Part shown: piece after piece, positions 1 through 9,680 of the stretch
Position numbering within the stretch: position 1 is the stretch's first letter
How the letters are laid out: every line of letters starts with the position of its first letter
Source of the DNA: Paracoccus tegillarcae
GTDB lineage: Bacteria; Pseudomonadota; Alphaproteobacteria; Rhodobacterales; Rhodobacteraceae
Direction of reading: 5' to 3'
Assembly: GCF_002847305.1 (NCBI RefSeq)
Contig: NZ_CP025408.1
Span: forward strand, 1,385,001 to 1,449,000
Length of the DNA stretch: 64,000 nucleotides
Made by a program: the position numbers and the translations under genes
Notes under the pieces: model-generated
Seen by the model: the letters and a program-made list of their open reading frames with translations, nothing else
The model's database searches: none
What the model was told of the DNA's origin: nothing

Positions 1-678
1 GTCGGTCAGGGTGATCTTGACGATGGATTTGATCGACTTGAATCCGTATTTCCATGGCACAACAAGGCGGATCGGCGCACCGTTCTGGTTCGGCAGCGCA
101 TCATCGTACAGACCGGTCGCAAGGATCGCCAGCGGGTGCATCGCCTCGTCAATCCGCAGACCTTCGCGGTAGGGCCAATCAAGAATGGGCCGCGACTGAC
201 CCGGCATTTCCTCGGGCCGCACCAGCGTCTCGAATGCGACGAATTTCGCGCCCGGCTGTACGCCCGCCTTGTCCAGCACGCCGGCCAGCGGCACACCGAT
301 CCAGGGGATCACCATGGACCAGGCTTCGACGCAGCGCAGGCGGTAGATACGCTCTTCCAGCGCATTCGCAGGGGCAAGATCATCGACCGAATAGCTGCCG
401 GGACGATCCACCAGACCGCCAATCTCAACTGACCATGGATCGGTCGTCAGGTTACCGGCATGCCGCGCGGGATCCTCTTTGCCGGTGCCGAATTCGTAGA
501 AGTTGTTGTAATTTGTGATTTCTTCCAGGGTGTTGGGCGCCTCATCGGTCGAGAGGCCAGAGGGCTTTCCCGTCAGCGCCAATGCCGGAGAGGCGACCAG
601 CGCCGCCGCTGCCGTCATGAAGCTGCGCCGATTGAGGTAGTCAGCCTTGGGCGTCACGTCAGACCATTTCAGTTTCAT
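1..678 (-). CDS. msrP: Protein-methionine-sulfoxide reductase catalytic subunit MsrP (partial)
   Basis: This gene runs off the left edge, so only its first 226 codons are present. It encodes the periplasmic molybdopterin enzyme (YedY/MsrP, sulfite-oxidase fold) that repairs oxidised methionines in envelope proteins with electrons from the membrane heme protein MsrQ. A twin-arginine signal is visible (NRRSFM near residues 16-21, then an Ala-rich stretch), as expected for a Tat substrate carrying a folded Mo cofactor. The Cys in RLRCVEAW (about residue 116) matches the Mo-coordinating cysteine. The start is the ATG at 678. msrQ would be expected beyond the left edge. Family call is from sequence patterns and I am confident of it. 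Confidence 0.93.
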   Translation of the reverse strand, partial: MKLKWSDVTPKADYLNRRSFMTAAAALVASPALALTGKPSGLSTDEAPNTLEEITNYNNFYEFGTGKEDPARHAGNLTTDPWSVEIGGLVDRPGSYSVDDLAPANALEERIYRLRCVEAWSMVIPWIGVPLAGVLDKAGVQPGAKFVAFETLVRPEEMPGQSRPILDWPYREGLRIDEAMHPLAILATGLYDDALPNQNGAPIRLVVPWKYGFKSIKSIVKITLTD

Positions 679-774
679 CGCCTAGTTCTCCTTCGCATCG
701 TTCCTGATGGCTGGGCCGCATCCCATCATGTCACAGACACGACAGACAGGCTGATTATGCGCATCACATTCCTA

Positions 775-900
775 TTACCGTTCGTTCTGATAAGCCTGCC
801 CGTTACAATTCTGGCAAATGAAAGGACCGTGATCCACCTGCAAATGCGGCACGAAAATGCACTCGGAGGGCGCCATATTCATGGTCGGGATCGCGCGCAT
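775..900 (-). CDS. Possible 41-aa cysteine-rich small protein downstream of recQ
   Basis: A short ORF lies in the gap between recQ (ends 951) and msrP (starts 678), on the same strand. Its 41 residues include Cys14, Cys29 and Cys32, with the last two forming CQNC, plus His19 and His24, so a small metal-binding knuckle is conceivable. The frame stays open upstream into the end of recQ. No clear Shine-Dalgarno sequence precedes the ATG at 900 or the alternative ATG at 882. I do not recognise the family. The composition looks protein-like (LQVDHGPFICQNC), but this could be chance. Confidence 0.25.
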   Translation of the reverse strand: MRAIPTMNMAPSECIFVPHLQVDHGPFICQNCNGQAYQNER

Positions 901-950
901 CGCCGGTTTTCTGCTGCGATCTCGCCGGATCTCGGGCGCGCCGCAGAAAA

Positions 951-2996
951 TCAGTCCGTGACCAGAATCTCGTGCAGAAAGGCAACGCCAAAGCGGTCCA
1001 GCCGGGGTTCATCCAGATAGCGGCCAAGCGCAGCGGTATCTGATGGACGTGCCTGGGCAATGCGTCGCAATTGCGCGGTGGAACAGGACAGCGGCTTGTC
1101 CGTGCCGTCCTGCCCACGCGCCAGCCGCGTCTGCGTTTCGGCCAGGCGATCGAACAACGCGCCCGCCGGCTTGCCGGCCAGGCTGCGGCGCGCCGGGTGC
1201 ATGTCGGGAACATCGCCAGCAATGACCGCGAGAAAAGCGGCGCCGTAGCTGTCCAGCTTTTTCGCACCGACGCCGTTCACCTGCGCCATCGCGTCCAGCG
1301 TTTGCGGCCGGCGCTCGGCCATTTCGATCAGGGTGCGGTCGGGAAAGATGACATAGGCGGGCACCCGCGCCGCCTCGGCCAATGCGCGGCGTTTTGCCTT
1401 GAGCGCGGATAGCAGCGGCTCGTCCTCTTCCGAGACCTGCGTGCGCAGAACGGTTCCGGTCTTGGCCTTGATCGCGGTGTCGTGGCGCAGGGTGATCTGC
1501 GCCTCGCCTTTCAGGATCGGGTGTGCTGCGGGGGTCAGGTGCAGCGCGCCGTGCCGGTCGGGATCGGGGCGGCACAGATCGCGGCCCATCATTTGACGAA
1601 AGATCCCCTGCCACTGACCCTTGTTGAAATCGCCCCCGACGCCGAACGTCGGTAGCTGATCATGGCCGCGCGCACGGACCTTTTCCGTCGTGCTGCCGGT
1701 CAGGATATCAATCAGATGGCCCGCGCCGAACCATTCGCCGGTGCGAAGCATGGCTGACAATGCCATCCGCACGGCTTGCGTTGCATCGAACAGCTTGGGC
1801 GGGTTGGCGCACAGATCGCAATTGCCGCAATCCTCGCGCATATCCTCGCCGAAATAGCCCAGCAGCTGGCGGCGCCGGCATCCTGTTGCCTCGGCCAGCC
1901 CCAGCAGAGCATTCAGCCGGCCATGATCCGCCTCTTTGCGGGCATTCTCGGCCAATCCTTCATCGACCTGCGTGCGCCGCAGGCGGATATCATCAGGGCC
2001 GTAGAGGGTCAGCGTCTCTGCAGGATCGCCATCGCGGCCCGCGCGCCCGATTTCCTGATAATAGGCCTCGATCGACTTGGGCAGATCGGCATGTGCGACC
2101 CAGCGGATGTCAGGCTTGTCGATGCCCATGCCAAAGGCGATGGTCGCGGTGACGATCAGCCCGTCCTCTTGCTGAAACCGCGCCTCGGTCGCGCGGCGCA
2201 AATCGGCCTCCATTCCGCCGTGATAGGCAACCGCCGTCATCCCGTCGCGGTTCAGCGCGTCGGCCAGCGTTTCGGTCTTGGCGCGGCTGGCGCAGTAGAT
2301 GATCCCCGACTGCCCGCGCCGCGCCGCCGCAAATGCCATGATCTGCTTGCGCGGCCCGTCCTTGGGCTGAAAGGCCAGCCGGATATTTGGACGATCAAAG
2401 CCGCGCAGAAAGGTCTCGGGCGGGCGACCGTCGAACAGGCGGGTGACGATCTCTGCCCGCGTTTCGGCATCAGCGGTGGCGGTAAAAGCGGCCAGCGGCA
2501 CGTTCAGATCGCGCTTGAGATCACCGATCCGCAAGTAATCGGGGCGAAAATCATGGCCCCACTGGCTGACGCAATGCGCCTCGTCGACGGCGACTGCCGT
2601 CACGCCCGCGCGCCGCAGCAAATTCAGCGTTCCGCCCGATGCCAGCCGTTCCGGCGCCATATAAAGAATCTTCAGCGCGCCCTCGGCCAGCGCTTGAAAA
2701 ACTGCATCTGTCTCGTCCTGTGTGTTGCCGCTGGTCAATGCGCCCGCTGCTACACCCGCCGCGCGCAGGGCGCGCACCTGGTCCCGCATCAATGCGATCA
2801 GGGGCGAGATGACCACGGTCACGCCGTCGCGCATCAGGGCAGGCAGTTGGAAACACAACGACTTGCCGCCGCCCGTCGGCATGATCGCAAGCACGTCATG
2901 GCCATCGGCGACCGCACGCACGATCTCTTCCTGACCGGGGCGGAATCCGTCAAAGCCCCAGATCGCGCGCAAATGCTGTTCGGCATCCATGATCAC
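951..2996 (-). CDS. recQ: ATP-dependent DNA helicase RecQ
   Basis: RecQ is a 3'-to-5' DNA helicase acting in recombination and in repair of stalled forks. The 681-residue protein has the full bacterial architecture. Walker A (TGGGKS) is near residues 41-46, DEAH at 138-141 is followed by the RecQ-specific aromatic loop (HCVSQWGHDFRPDY), and the second RecA lobe carries QEIGRAGRDG. A Cys-rich zinc site (CGNCDLC) is followed by a winged helix and an HRDC-like domain (FPDRTLIEMAERRP). The chosen start is a GTG at 2996. It overlaps the stop of the upstream hydrolase (GTGA), with GGAG about 8 nt upstream; an ATG at 2990 is the alternative. It is last in a unit with the hydrolase. Confidence 0.96.
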   Translation of the reverse strand: MIMDAEQHLRAIWGFDGFRPGQEEIVRAVADGHDVLAIMPTGGGKSLCFQLPALMRDGVTVVISPLIALMRDQVRALRAAGVAAGALTSGNTQDETDAVFQALAEGALKILYMAPERLASGGTLNLLRRAGVTAVAVDEAHCVSQWGHDFRPDYLRIGDLKRDLNVPLAAFTATADAETRAEIVTRLFDGRPPETFLRGFDRPNIRLAFQPKDGPRKQIMAFAAARRGQSGIIYCASRAKTETLADALNRDGMTAVAYHGGMEADLRRATEARFQQEDGLIVTATIAFGMGIDKPDIRWVAHADLPKSIEAYYQEIGRAGRDGDPAETLTLYGPDDIRLRRTQVDEGLAENARKEADHGRLNALLGLAEATGCRRRQLLGYFGEDMREDCGNCDLCANPPKLFDATQAVRMALSAMLRTGEWFGAGHLIDILTGSTTEKVRARGHDQLPTFGVGGDFNKGQWQGIFRQMMGRDLCRPDPDRHGALHLTPAAHPILKGEAQITLRHDTAIKAKTGTVLRTQVSEEDEPLLSALKAKRRALAEAARVPAYVIFPDRTLIEMAERRPQTLDAMAQVNGVGAKKLDSYGAAFLAVIAGDVPDMHPARRSLAGKPAGALFDRLAETQTRLARGQDGTDKPLSCSTAQLRRIAQARPSDTAALGRYLDEPRLDRFGVAFLHEILVTD

Positions 2997-3793
2997 GGCG
3001 CAAGCTCCACCCGGTCAAGCCAGTCTTCGATCAGCGCATGCGCCAGTGGCATCTGATGGTCCAGCGGAAACTCGTGCCCTGCGGCATCCAAGACGGCCAG
3101 CGTTGCGCGCGGCCAATCGGCAGAGCGATCCACCGCATCGCGCCAGCCGACATTGTCATCCTGTCGCGCCACCAGGATCAGGGCCGGGTGCTGAAACTGC
3201 GTCTGCACCTGCCGCATGTCATAGCGCGCGGGATCGCCGCGCAGTGGCCCCAGATCGCGCCCACGCGCCCGGCGCATCGCAGGAAGAACGCGGGTCTCCA
3301 TCTTGGCCAGCAGCGCCTTGATCCAGGCAGGCCGCTGGATGATCGGCGCGGCGCCCAGGATAATGCGGTCCCGTCGCGCGAGCGAGGCAATCAGATCGGC
3401 ATCCTCATGCAGCACCGGCACGGGATCGACCCGGCGCCGCTGGTCATCGCCATGGATCATCGGCACACGCAGCAGCAGGCCACGCAGGCTTTCGGGCATC
3501 CTCGCAGCGACACCGCAGGCAATCAGCGCGCCTGCGGATGTGCCCGACAACAGAAAGGGCTGATCGCCGATCTCGTCACGGATCGCCGCCGCGACCTGGT
3601 CTGCATAGCCGTCTAGATCATGCGGCAGCGGCAAATCGGTGCTGCGCCCCATGCCAGGCAGATCAAAATAGATGCGTCGATAGCCGCGAGCCGCGAATAC
3701 GGCATCGTAGCTGGCGAATTCATCGCCGTGATCCATCAGCCAACCGTGCAAGAACACGACCGGCGGTCCGTTTCCTTCAAGCCGGGTCCACAT
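2993..3793 (-). CDS. Alpha/beta-fold hydrolase
   Basis: A predicted cytoplasmic hydrolase of 266 residues with the alpha/beta-hydrolase layout. It has the oxyanion HG motif (VFLHGW, residues 13-18) and the nucleophile elbow GTSAG with Ser86. A later Asp in ARQDDNVGW and the C-terminal His in AAGHEF complete the triad. The substrate cannot be told from sequence; esterase, thioesterase or lactonase are all possible. The start is the ATG at 3793, though the GTG immediately before it is equally possible; a GGGG tract lies 5-8 nt upstream. Its stop overlaps the recQ start, so the two are probably translationally coupled. yggT lies 11 bp upstream. Confidence 0.85.
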   Translation of the reverse strand: MWTRLEGNGPPVVFLHGWLMDHGDEFASYDAVFAARGYRRIYFDLPGMGRSTDLPLPHDLDGYADQVAAAIRDEIGDQPFLLSGTSAGALIACGVAARMPESLRGLLLRVPMIHGDDQRRRVDPVPVLHEDADLIASLARRDRIILGAAPIIQRPAWIKALLAKMETRVLPAMRRARGRDLGPLRGDPARYDMRQVQTQFQHPALILVARQDDNVGWRDAVDRSADWPRATLAVLDAAGHEFPLDHQMPLAHALIEDWLDRVELAP

Positions 3794-3804
3794 CACGCGG
3801 CCCC

Positions 3805-4098
3805 CTAGTAGCCCAGGAACAGACCCGCGTTATTGGCCAGAGCCTGCCGCAGAATGATGATGATGATGAACACGACCAGAGGCGCCAGATCCAGCGCGCC
3901 GGTATCGGGCAGGATACGACGGATCGGTCCGTAGATCGGTTCCAGAAGTCGGTTCAACCCGTCCCAGATCTGCGCGACGATCGGTTGACGCAGGTTCAGC
4001 ACCTGAAAATTGATCAGCCAGGACATGATGATGTGGACGATCATGATGAACCAGATCACGTCGAGGATCAGCATCAGCGCCTGAAACAGTGTTGTCAT
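3805..4098 (-). CDS. YggT family membrane protein
   Basis: A 97-residue inner-membrane protein of the YggT family. It has a hydrophobic segment at about residues 5-32, an amphipathic middle with the typical WDGLNRLLEPIYGPIRRILPD pattern split across its length, and a second hydrophobic helix rich in Ile (about 68-85). Family members are linked to osmotic shock tolerance and to membrane protein or cell-division functions, but the molecular role is unsettled. A GAGGGG Shine-Dalgarno precedes the ATG. It sits 13 bp after asd on the same strand, so it is probably co-transcribed with asd, the hydrolase and recQ. Confidence 0.88.
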   Translation of the reverse strand: MTTLFQALMLILDVIWFIMIVHIIMSWLINFQVLNLRQPIVAQIWDGLNRLLEPIYGPIRRILPDTGALDLAPLVVFIIIIILRQALANNAGLFLGY

Positions 4099-4111
4099 AA
4101 CTACGCCCCTC

Positions 4112-5269
4112 TCAGGCTTCGATTAGGATGCGCAGCATCCGGCGCAGCGGCTCGGCCGCGCCCCATAGCAATTGGTCGCCGACGGTGAAGGCGCCCAGAT
4201 AGTCCGGACCCATCGCCAGCTTGCGGATGCGGCCGACAGGGATGGCCAACGTGCCGGTTGTCGCCACAGGCGTCAGGTCGCGCATGGTCGCCTCTTTCTC
4301 GTTCGGGACCACGCGGACCCAATCGTTGTCGGCGGCGATCATGGCCTCGATCTCGTCCAGCGGCACATCACGGCGCAGCTTGAAGGTCAGCGCCTGACTG
4401 TGGCAGCGCATCGCGCCGATGCGAACGCAGAAGCCGTCGATCGGGATCGCGGCCTCGTTCGAGCCGCCAACGGCATCCGGACCGAGACCAAGGATCTTGT
4501 TGGTCTCGGCCATGCCTTTCCATTCTTCCTTGGTCACGCCATTGCCCAGATCCTTGTCGATCCAGGGGATCAGGCTGCCGCCCAGGACCGCACCGAACTG
4601 CTGCGCCTCATCCGTGCCATCCATCGCGCGCTGACGCTCGATCACGCCGCGGTCGATGTCGAGAATGGCGGCTTTGGGATCATCCAGCAGTGGCCGCACG
4701 GCCTCGTTCAGCTTGCCATACTGGGTCAGCAATTCGCGCATATGCTGCGCGCCGCCACCCGAGGCGGCCTGATAGGTCTGGGTCGACATCCACTCGACCA
4801 GACCGGCCTTGAACAGCGCGCCCACGCCCATCAGCATGCAGGAAACGGTGCAATTGCCGCCAACCCAGTTGCGATTGCCCGCCACCAGCGCAGTGTCGAT
4901 CACCGGGCGATTGACCGGGTCCAGCACGATCACCGCTTCACCGTCCATCCGCAACGTCGAGGCCGCATCGATCCAGTGGCCCGCCCAGCCGTCTGCACGC
5001 AGCTTGGCAAAGACCGCGCCCGTGTAATCACCGCCCTGACAGGTGATGATCGCATCGCATTGCGCCAATGCGGTCAGGTCATGCGCGTCCGCCAGCGGCG
5101 CCTCGCCCAAGGGCGCGGTCCCGCCTGCATTCGAGGTCGAAAAGAATACCGGTTCGATCAGGTCGAAATCGCCTTCACTCTGCATTCGGTCCATCAGGAC
5201 CGACCCGACCATGCCACGCCAGCCGACCAGGCCAATAACAGGTTTGCTTCCGTTCTTTCCCAACGCCAC
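4112..5269 (-). CDS. asd: Aspartate-semialdehyde dehydrogenase
   Basis: Catalyses NADPH-dependent reduction of aspartyl phosphate to aspartate semialdehyde, the branch step to lysine/diaminopimelate, threonine and methionine. The NADP motif VGWRGMVG (about residues 15-22) and the active-site Cys140 in GGNCTVSC identify the E. coli-like ASADH subclass rather than the GATGNVG subclass I would expect in alphaproteobacteria. No ATG is available in frame near the expected N-terminus. I chose the GTG at 5269 (385 aa); a TTG at 5263 (383 aa) is possible. A weak AGGA lies about 11-14 nt upstream of the GTG. The reading frame stays open far upstream, but that part does not resemble the family and overlaps the divergent thioesterase gene. 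Confidence 0.93.
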   Translation of the reverse strand: MALGKNGSKPVIGLVGWRGMVGSVLMDRMQSEGDFDLIEPVFFSTSNAGGTAPLGEAPLADAHDLTALAQCDAIITCQGGDYTGAVFAKLRADGWAGHWIDAASTLRMDGEAVIVLDPVNRPVIDTALVAGNRNWVGGNCTVSCMLMGVGALFKAGLVEWMSTQTYQAASGGGAQHMRELLTQYGKLNEAVRPLLDDPKAAILDIDRGVIERQRAMDGTDEAQQFGAVLGGSLIPWIDKDLGNGVTKEEWKGMAETNKILGLGPDAVGGSNEAAIPIDGFCVRIGAMRCHSQALTFKLRRDVPLDEIEAMIAADNDWVRVVPNEKEATMRDLTPVATTGTLAIPVGRIRKLAMGPDYLGAFTVGDQLLWGAAEPLRRMLRILIEA

Positions 5270-5401
5270 GAGACTGCCATCCTTTCCGAAAATCGCGCCA
5301 TTCCTATTGCAGGCAGCGCATGGGCGCAATGGCTGCCGCGAGGTCGTGGTTGACCTTGCCGCCGCTCCGCGCCAAGCCCGGCACGGAAAGGCAGGTGGCC
5401 C

Positions 5402-5962
5402 ATGTATCCGCTTATTCGGTTCGTCAAAGAGATGATCAAGTTCCGCGCGGCGCCGCGGCTGTCGGTGACCGGCACCCATGTTTCGACGCATATGTGCTGG
5501 CCCTGGGATCTGGACCCCTGGATCGAGCTGAACAACGGCCGCACGCTGACGCTGTACGATCTGGGCCGCATCCCGATGGCCGCGCGGACCGGACTGGTGG
5601 GAATTCTGCGAAAGAAAAACTGGGGCTTTACAGTCGCCGGAAATTCCGTGCGCTACCGCCGCCGCATCAGGGCGTTTCAACGGTTTACCATGATTTCGCG
5701 GGTCATCGCGTGGGATGCGCGGTTCATCTATATGGAACAGTCGATGTGGCGCGGCGATGATTGCTGCAACCACATGCTGCTGCGCTCTGCCGTGACCGGG
5801 CCGAAGGGCATCGTCTCGCCCGCCGAAGTTCTGGCCGAGATTGGCGGCGACCCGGAAAGCCCGCCTCTTCCCGGTTGGGTCGAAGCCTGGATCGAGGCCG
5901 ATGCACAACGTCCATGGCCACCTGTTTTGCCCGAGGATGTGCAAGGCATCTTGCCAGACTGA
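5402..5962 (+). CDS. Acyl-CoA thioesterase-like hotdog-fold protein (4HBT family)
   Basis: A 186-residue protein of the hotdog thioesterase superfamily, the subgroup that includes animal THEM6-like proteins. The diagnostic stretch is [21 protein letters not shown] (given here as the DLD, NNGR and DLGR motifs, about residues 38-58), in which the Asp/Asn near the start of the long helix would be catalytic. It is predicted to be cytosolic, and the physiological acyl substrate is unknown. A GGAAAGG/AGGTGG region precedes the ATG. It is divergent from asd, with about 130 bp between the starts that presumably carry both promoters. Confidence 0.8.
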   Translation: MYPLIRFVKEMIKFRAAPRLSVTGTHVSTHMCWPWDLDPWIELNNGRTLTLYDLGRIPMAARTGLVGILRKKNWGFTVAGNSVRYRRRIRAFQRFTMISRVIAWDARFIYMEQSMWRGDDCCNHMLLRSAVTGPKGIVSPAEVLAEIGGDPESPPLPGWVEAWIEADAQRPWPPVLPEDVQGILPD

Positions 5963-6047
5963 TCCGTCTTTGGCCTTATGGCCCGGTCGGACCGGGGGCC
6001 AGCCCCCGGACCCCCGGGATATTTGACTGAAGAAGAAAAGGGCCGCC

Positions 6048-7406
6048 ATGAACCGCAAGCGTATCTGGGGGTGGTGGTTCTTTGATTGGGCCAGTCAGCC
6101 CTTTGCGACCCTGCTGCTGACCTTTATCTTTTCGATCTATTTCGGCGAAGTCGCCAGAACCCACTTTATCGCCATGGGCGAAGGCGCGACCGTAGCCGGC
6201 GCGCAGGCGCAGACGTTGTGGGGCACCGGGCTGGCGATCTCGGGGGTGATCATTGCGATCTGCGCCCCGATTCTGGGGGCAGTTGCCGATACGACCGGGC
6301 GACGGATGCTGTGGATCTGGGTGTTTTCCGGCTTTTATGTATTGGGCGCGCTTGGGCTGTGGTTTCTGGTGCCGCAGCAGCCGCCCCTGACCTTGGCGCT
6401 GATCTTTTTCGGCATCGGATTGATCGGGATGGAGTTCGCCACGATCTTTACCAATGCGCTTTTGCCGGCGCTGGCACCGCCCGACGAGATCGGGCGCATC
6501 TCGGGCAGCGGCTATGCCTTTGGCTATCTGGGCGGGTTGGTCTCGCTGGTTTTCATGCTGCTGCTATTTGCGGAAAACCCCCGCACTGGCCTGACGCTGG
6601 CCGGGATCCCGCCGATTTTCGGGCTGGACGCAGCAGCGCGCGAGGGGACCAGGTTTGCCGGGCCATTTACAGCGATTTGGTATGTGATCTTCATGATCCC
6701 GTTTTTCCTGTGGGTAAAAGAGCCGCGGCTGCCAAAGCGGAGCTTCAGCGCGGGTCGCACGCTGTCCGATCTGTGGCGATTGATCCTGAGCCTGCGTGAC
6801 CGGCAATCGTTGAGCGCATGGCTGGTGTCGTCGATGTTCTCGCGCGATGCACTGAACGCGATGTATGCCTTTGGCGGGATTTATGCCGGTACGGTCCTGG
6901 GGTGGCCGGTGTTTTTGTCGGGCGTCTTTGGCGTGGTCAGCGCGTTGGCGGCCGCCATCATCTCGCAATTGGGTGGCCGGGCCGACAGGGCATATGGGCC
7001 AAAGCCCGTCATCATCGTCTGCACAATCGCACTGATCGCGGTTTGCGTGGTGATCGTCGGGATGGACCGGACCTCGCTGCTTGGCATTCCGCTGGCCGCA
7101 GGGTCGCGGGTTCCAGATGCGGTGTTCTTTGCCTGCGGCGCGGTCATCGGGGGCGCGGGCGGTGCGTTGCAGGCCGCCAGCCGCACGATGATGGTGCGCC
7201 ACACCACCCCCGAAAAGGCGACCGAAGCCTTTGGCCTTTATGCGCTATCGGGCAAAGCCACGGCCTTTCTGGCGCCGTTCCTGATCGCCACCGTCACGGC
7301 GATTTCCGGTGATCAGCGGATTGGTATCTCTCCGCTGATCGTGATGTTTATTCTGGCGCTGGTCCTGCTAAGATGGGTCAAAGCAGAAGGGGAGGTCGAG
7401 CAGTGA
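6048..7406 (+). CDS. MFS transporter, UMF1/Atg22-like family
   Basis: A 452-residue polytopic membrane protein with about 12 predicted transmembrane segments. The N-terminus ([17 protein letters not shown]) is characteristic of the UMF1 group of the major facilitator superfamily, related to yeast vacuolar amino-acid effluxer Atg22. A typical MFS loop motif ([10 protein letters not shown], about residues 78-87) follows the second helix. Substrate is unknown; amino-acid or metabolite efflux is the usual guess for the family. AAAAGG precedes the ATG. Its stop codon overlaps the GTG start of the murein endopeptidase, so the two are probably co-expressed. Confidence 0.85.
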   Translation: MNRKRIWGWWFFDWASQPFATLLLTFIFSIYFGEVARTHFIAMGEGATVAGAQAQTLWGTGLAISGVIIAICAPILGAVADTTGRRMLWIWVFSGFYVLGALGLWFLVPQQPPLTLALIFFGIGLIGMEFATIFTNALLPALAPPDEIGRISGSGYAFGYLGGLVSLVFMLLLFAENPRTGLTLAGIPPIFGLDAAAREGTRFAGPFTAIWYVIFMIPFFLWVKEPRLPKRSFSAGRTLSDLWRLILSLRDRQSLSAWLVSSMFSRDALNAMYAFGGIYAGTVLGWPVFLSGVFGVVSALAAAIISQLGGRADRAYGPKPVIIVCTIALIAVCVVIVGMDRTSLLGIPLAAGSRVPDAVFFACGAVIGGAGGALQAASRTMMVRHTTPEKATEAFGLYALSGKATAFLAPFLIATVTAISGDQRIGISPLIVMFILALVLLRWVKAEGEVEQ

Positions 7407-8287
7407 TCCGCAAGATTTTGACAACCGCCGCTATTCTCATCGGGATGGTGGCCCCGGTATCCGCGCAATCTCCATTGGCCAAAGACGTGTTCGGCCGCGT
7501 CGGAGGCCCCACGGCGGGCAACGCGGTGGCGATTGGAACCTACAACAAGGGTTGTTTCAACGGGGGCGCGCAGCTGCCTCAGTCGGGTCCGACCTGGCAG
7601 GCCATGCGTTTGTCCCGCAATCGCAACTGGGGGCATCCCGACATGGTCAGCTTTCTTGTGGGGCTGTCTCAGGCGGCAACCAAGATGGGCTGGCGCGGCC
7701 TTTATATCGGCGACATGAGCCAGCCGCGCGGCGGGCCGATGCTGACCGGGCATGCCAGCCACCAGCTTGGGCTGGACGCCGATATCTGGATGCTGCCGCC
7801 GTCCAACCTGAACCTGTCGCCCGCGCAGCGCGAAAACATCTCTTCGATTTCGGTCGTTGCCGGGAACGGTCTCAGCGTGAATCGCAACTGGACCCCGTCG
7901 CATGCGGCGATCATCCAGTCGGCGGCGATGGACCCGCGTGTAGACCGCATCTTCCTGGACGCGGCGATCAAGGTGGCGATGTGTCAGGCCAACAACAATC
8001 GCGGCTCGTGGCTGCAAAAGCTGCGGCCGACACCGAACCACGACTATCATTTCCATGTCCGCCTGAATTGCCCGCGCGGCAGCGGCGGTTGCGTCAACAC
8101 CGCCGCGTCGGTTGCCTCGCTTTCGGGCAATGACAATGGCTGCGGTGCGGCCATGCAGGAACTGCAATATCGCGCCAACCCCGGATCGCGGCCGAGGGGT
8201 CAGGGAAATCCTGATTACCGTCACCCGCGTACCTTCCGACTTAGTGAGATGCCAAGGCAATGTCAGGTCATCGGCACCGCCCGGTAG
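7403..8287 (+). CDS. mepA: Penicillin-insensitive murein endopeptidase MepA
   Basis: A periplasmic LAS-family metallopeptidase that cleaves D-alanyl-meso-diaminopimelyl cross-links in peptidoglycan. The protein has 294 residues, with a signal peptide ending around VSAQS (about residue 22). Zinc-site motifs are visible as [15 protein letters not shown] and DYHFHVRL. Other family hallmarks are [13 protein letters not shown] and the Cys pairs around CPRGSGGC. I chose the GTG at 7403, in a GTGA overlap with the transporter stop, because GGGGAGG lies 7-8 nt upstream and a clean signal peptide follows; a longer ORF beginning 30 bp upstream lacks these. Confidence 0.93.
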   Translation: MIRKILTTAAILIGMVAPVSAQSPLAKDVFGRVGGPTAGNAVAIGTYNKGCFNGGAQLPQSGPTWQAMRLSRNRNWGHPDMVSFLVGLSQAATKMGWRGLYIGDMSQPRGGPMLTGHASHQLGLDADIWMLPPSNLNLSPAQRENISSISVVAGNGLSVNRNWTPSHAAIIQSAAMDPRVDRIFLDAAIKVAMCQANNNRGSWLQKLRPTPNHDYHFHVRLNCPRGSGGCVNTAASVASLSGNDNGCGAAMQELQYRANPGSRPRGQGNPDYRHPRTFRLSEMPRQCQVIGTAR

Positions 8288-9165
8288 CATTTCCTGTACT
8301 CTTTCTGACTTGTCTGCTCGCCGCGGTATCGCCCGCCGCGGCGGCGAGTCTGGAATACGTGGCGACCTATGTCTGGTCGATGCCACAGGATGCGAATTTC
8401 GGCGGCTTTTCGGGAATAGAAATCTCTGACGACGGGACCGAGTTTCACGTCCTCAGCGACCGGGCACACCTCTATTGGGGCAGCATCAACCGAGACCCTT
8501 CAGGACGGATCCGCGGGCTGAATGTAGCAGGCCGTGCGCATCTGAAGGACAGCAAGGGCAATCCGCTGCCGCCGGGCCGGCTAGGCGACAGCGAAGGTCT
8601 GGCAATCGGTGCCGACGGTCGGATCTGGGTCAGCTTTGAAGGGCTGGATCGACTGGCCGCCTATGATGATCCCGACCAGCCGGCGCAGCGTATCCCGCAG
8701 CCGCCCGTGCTGAAGGAGCTTAGCCTGAATGCCGGGATGGAAGCTTTGGCCATCGAGCCCGACGACACCCTCTTGACCTTGCCCGAGCGTTCGGGTGGCG
8801 CGCGCAAGCCCTTTCCGATGTTGCGATACCGCGATGGCAAGTGGGATCAGCCTTTCTCGCTGCCTCGCAACAGCGACTGGCTGCCGGTCGGTGCCGATAT
8901 CGGACCGGATGGGCGGCTTTATCTGCTGGAACGTGATTTCCATGGGATCATGGGTTTTTCGTCGCGCGTCCGGCGCTTTGACCTTGGCCCCGACGGTCTG
9001 AGCGAGGGCGAGGAACTTCTGACAACACGGCCGCTGCAATATGACAATCTCGAAGGGATCTCGGTCTGGGATGACGGGCTGGGGCTGCGGCTGACGATGA
9101 TCTCGGACGACAATTTCCTGTTCGTGCAGCGCACGGAACTGGTGGAATATCGGCTATTCGAATGA
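8260..9165 (+). CDS. Secreted esterase-like/phytase-like beta-propeller protein
   Basis: A 301-residue predicted secreted protein with a signal peptide ([18 protein letters not shown], cleavage near residue 29). The body has the phytase-like domain pattern often annotated as esterase-like activity of phytase family ([21 protein letters not shown], later [12 protein letters not shown]). Enzymatic activity and substrate are not established for most members. The first 28 bp overlap the end of mepA in another frame, implying coupling within the transporter-mepA unit. No Shine-Dalgarno is obvious at the ATG, but the signal peptide requires a start close to this point. Confidence 0.78.
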   Translation: MSGHRHRPVAFPVLFLTCLLAAVSPAAAASLEYVATYVWSMPQDANFGGFSGIEISDDGTEFHVLSDRAHLYWGSINRDPSGRIRGLNVAGRAHLKDSKGNPLPPGRLGDSEGLAIGADGRIWVSFEGLDRLAAYDDPDQPAQRIPQPPVLKELSLNAGMEALAIEPDDTLLTLPERSGGARKPFPMLRYRDGKWDQPFSLPRNSDWLPVGADIGPDGRLYLLERDFHGIMGFSSRVRRFDLGPDGLSEGEELLTTRPLQYDNLEGISVWDDGLGLRLTMISDDNFLFVQRTELVEYRLFE

Positions 9166-9180
9166 CCGGCAGCATGATGG

Positions 9181-9669
9181 TCAGACCGACAGTGTCTTCA
9201 TCATCCGGCGAAGATCATGTCCTTGATCGGTAAAGCGATGGTCCCCGGTCGGCTGAAAACCCTGCCTTTGCCAAAAGGACCGGGCGCGCGGATTGCGATC
9301 CAGCACCGCCAGATACAGTCGCGGCGCCCCGGCCTGACGGGCCAGCCCTTCGATATGGTCCAGAAATCTGACGCCATGACCTGCAGACTGTGCCCATGGC
9401 CCCAGCACCAGCCGCCCGAGATAAGCATCATGGGTTTGCGGAAATCCAAATGACAGCTCTGCCAGGCCAGACAAGCGTTGATCCAGAAACAATCCCAGTC
9501 TCGCCGAAATCGTGGGATCACAGCCGGGCGGGCAGTCGGAAAAGAACTCTTGCGCCCTGACATCCGGGTCGCAATGGCCCTCGGCCAGCAGCCAAAATTC
9601 CGGTGCTTCGTTTTAGAACCGCGTCACCAGCGGCAGGTCTGCTATCGGGAGCAGCGGCCTGATCGTCAC
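9181..9669 (-). pseudogene. GNAT-family N-acetyltransferase interrupted by an in-frame TAA
   Basis: Read from the GTG at 9669, the frame gives a GNAT-like N-terminus (VTIRPLLPIADLPLVTRF), then a TAA at 9615-9613. It then continues in the same frame with a convincing acetyltransferase: EAPEFWLLAEG, AYLGRLVLGPWAQSAGHG (acetyl-CoA loop region), APRLYLAVLDRNPRARSFW and QRQGFQPTG. Without the stop the product would be about 162 residues, the usual GNAT length. Downstream of the stop the only internal start is a TTG at 9492, which would delete the first strands. I therefore read this as a nonsense-mutated gene, or a base error. It lies 12 bp after the transglutaminase gene. Confidence 0.8.
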
Positions 9670-9680
9670 TTTGCCGCAGC

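Noticed and set aside
757..1020. Plus-strand frame starting MRITFLLPFVLISLPV, resembling a signal peptide
   Set aside because: The rest of the frame is antisense of the recQ end and turns into Arg-rich sequence with no family pattern; the hydrophobic start is probably chance.
1776..3056. A 426-residue plus-strand open frame
   Set aside because: Antisense of recQ, which is unmistakable by its helicase motifs.
5270..6058. N-terminal extension of asd by about 260 residues
   Set aside because: It runs antisense through the hotdog thioesterase gene and does not resemble any domain; the known ASADH length fits the GTG start.
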